The position numbers were made by a program, and so were the translations under genes. Below are positions 49,269-49,303 of a stretch of 49,303 nucleotides of DNA, piece by piece (the stretch's first letter is position 1; each line of letters begins with the position of its first letter). The notes beneath the pieces were generated by a model that saw only the letters and a list, made by a program, of their open reading frames with translations, did no database searches and had not been told where the DNA came from. Source of the DNA: an uncultured Bacteroidales bacterium (GTDB taxonomy: Bacteria; Bacteroidota; Bacteroidia; Bacteroidales; Bacteroidaceae); contig CADAGO010000019.1 of assembly GCA_902787555.1 (NCBI GenBank), forward strand, positions 1 to 49,303, in the 5' to 3' direction.

Positions 49269-49303
49269 ATGAATATTTTCAGAAACATGCTCTACATCGC
49301 ACG
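49269..49303 (+). CDS. Start of the next gene, probably an ABC transporter permease (cut by window edge)
   Basis: An open frame from the ATG at 49269 reads MNIFRNMLYIA before the window ends. A start of this form, directly behind a MacA-like adaptor, is usual for an FtsX/MacB-type permease, but eleven residues cannot prove it. Confidence 0.45.
   Translation, partial: MNIFRNMLYIA

Overview
The window looks like chromosomal DNA of a Prevotella-type member of the Bacteroidales. The evidence is repeated promoters of the Bacteroidetes form (TTTG, 19-20 nt, TAnnTTTG), weak Shine-Dalgarno sequences, and family content typical of the phylum: DUF4834, a C10 streptopain-like protease, DUF4369 lipoprotein, DUF3737, a DivIC/FtsB-like protein, a Bacteroidetes-type GlgB, and a secreted protein with a Prevotella-type C-terminal tail. 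Most of the window is ordinary housekeeping DNA read in short operons. The accessory material is at the left edge and in several intergenic repeat arrays.

Layout. 1-3160 (minus) is a compact defence-type operon: an RloA/AbiLi-like ATPase, an RloB/AbiLii-like TOPRIM protein, a protein with a TIR-like nucleotide-binding domain, and the start of a DUF2971-like gene that runs off the window. It abuts a broken tRNA 5' half (3390-3421) and an intact tRNA-Gln, as expected for an island at a tRNA locus. 3706-8161 (plus) holds psd, pssA, DUF4834, tadA, birA and queA. 8533-15876 (plus) is a run of exported proteins: a two-repeat secreted protein, two lipoproteins, a C10 protease with leucine-rich-like tail, an OmpA-like porin and another lipoprotein, closed by a strong terminator and tRNA-His. 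16755-19691 (minus) is dedA-ffh-folD. The SRP RNA gene lies just beyond it on the plus strand, so both SRP components are neighbours. 20024-30450 (plus) has a Dna2-like nuclease-helicase, then a promoter and a run from a MORN-repeat protein through YhcH-like, glgB, membrane proteins and lipoproteins to a histidine kinase.

30717-46526 is mostly minus strand: a ROK sugar kinase (divergent from an esterase-mtnN pair), recA, an FAD protein, rluB-asnS, divIC-TM-purB, dnaX, and an operon of response regulator, histidine kinase, MATE exporter and DUF3737. Divergent from the response regulator (46689 to the end) is a TolC-HlyD-permease efflux operon, probably its target.

The most unusual signal is a set of three short tandem arrays (9993-10058, 16390-16543, 47364-47429). 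Each has an exact 22-nt period, with a short palindrome and a variable spacer per unit, yet the palindrome sequence differs between arrays and even switches inside one array. One array lies in frame inside the tolC-like gene. One lies downstream of a consensus promoter with no protein gene behind it. A separate 11-nt-period repeat lies behind another consensus promoter at 30468-30499. Other points of interest are three genes whose ATG falls at about +2 of a promoter (leaderless mRNAs) and a pair of completely superimposed divergent promoters at 31690-31725. All calls are from reading the sequence; no database search was run.
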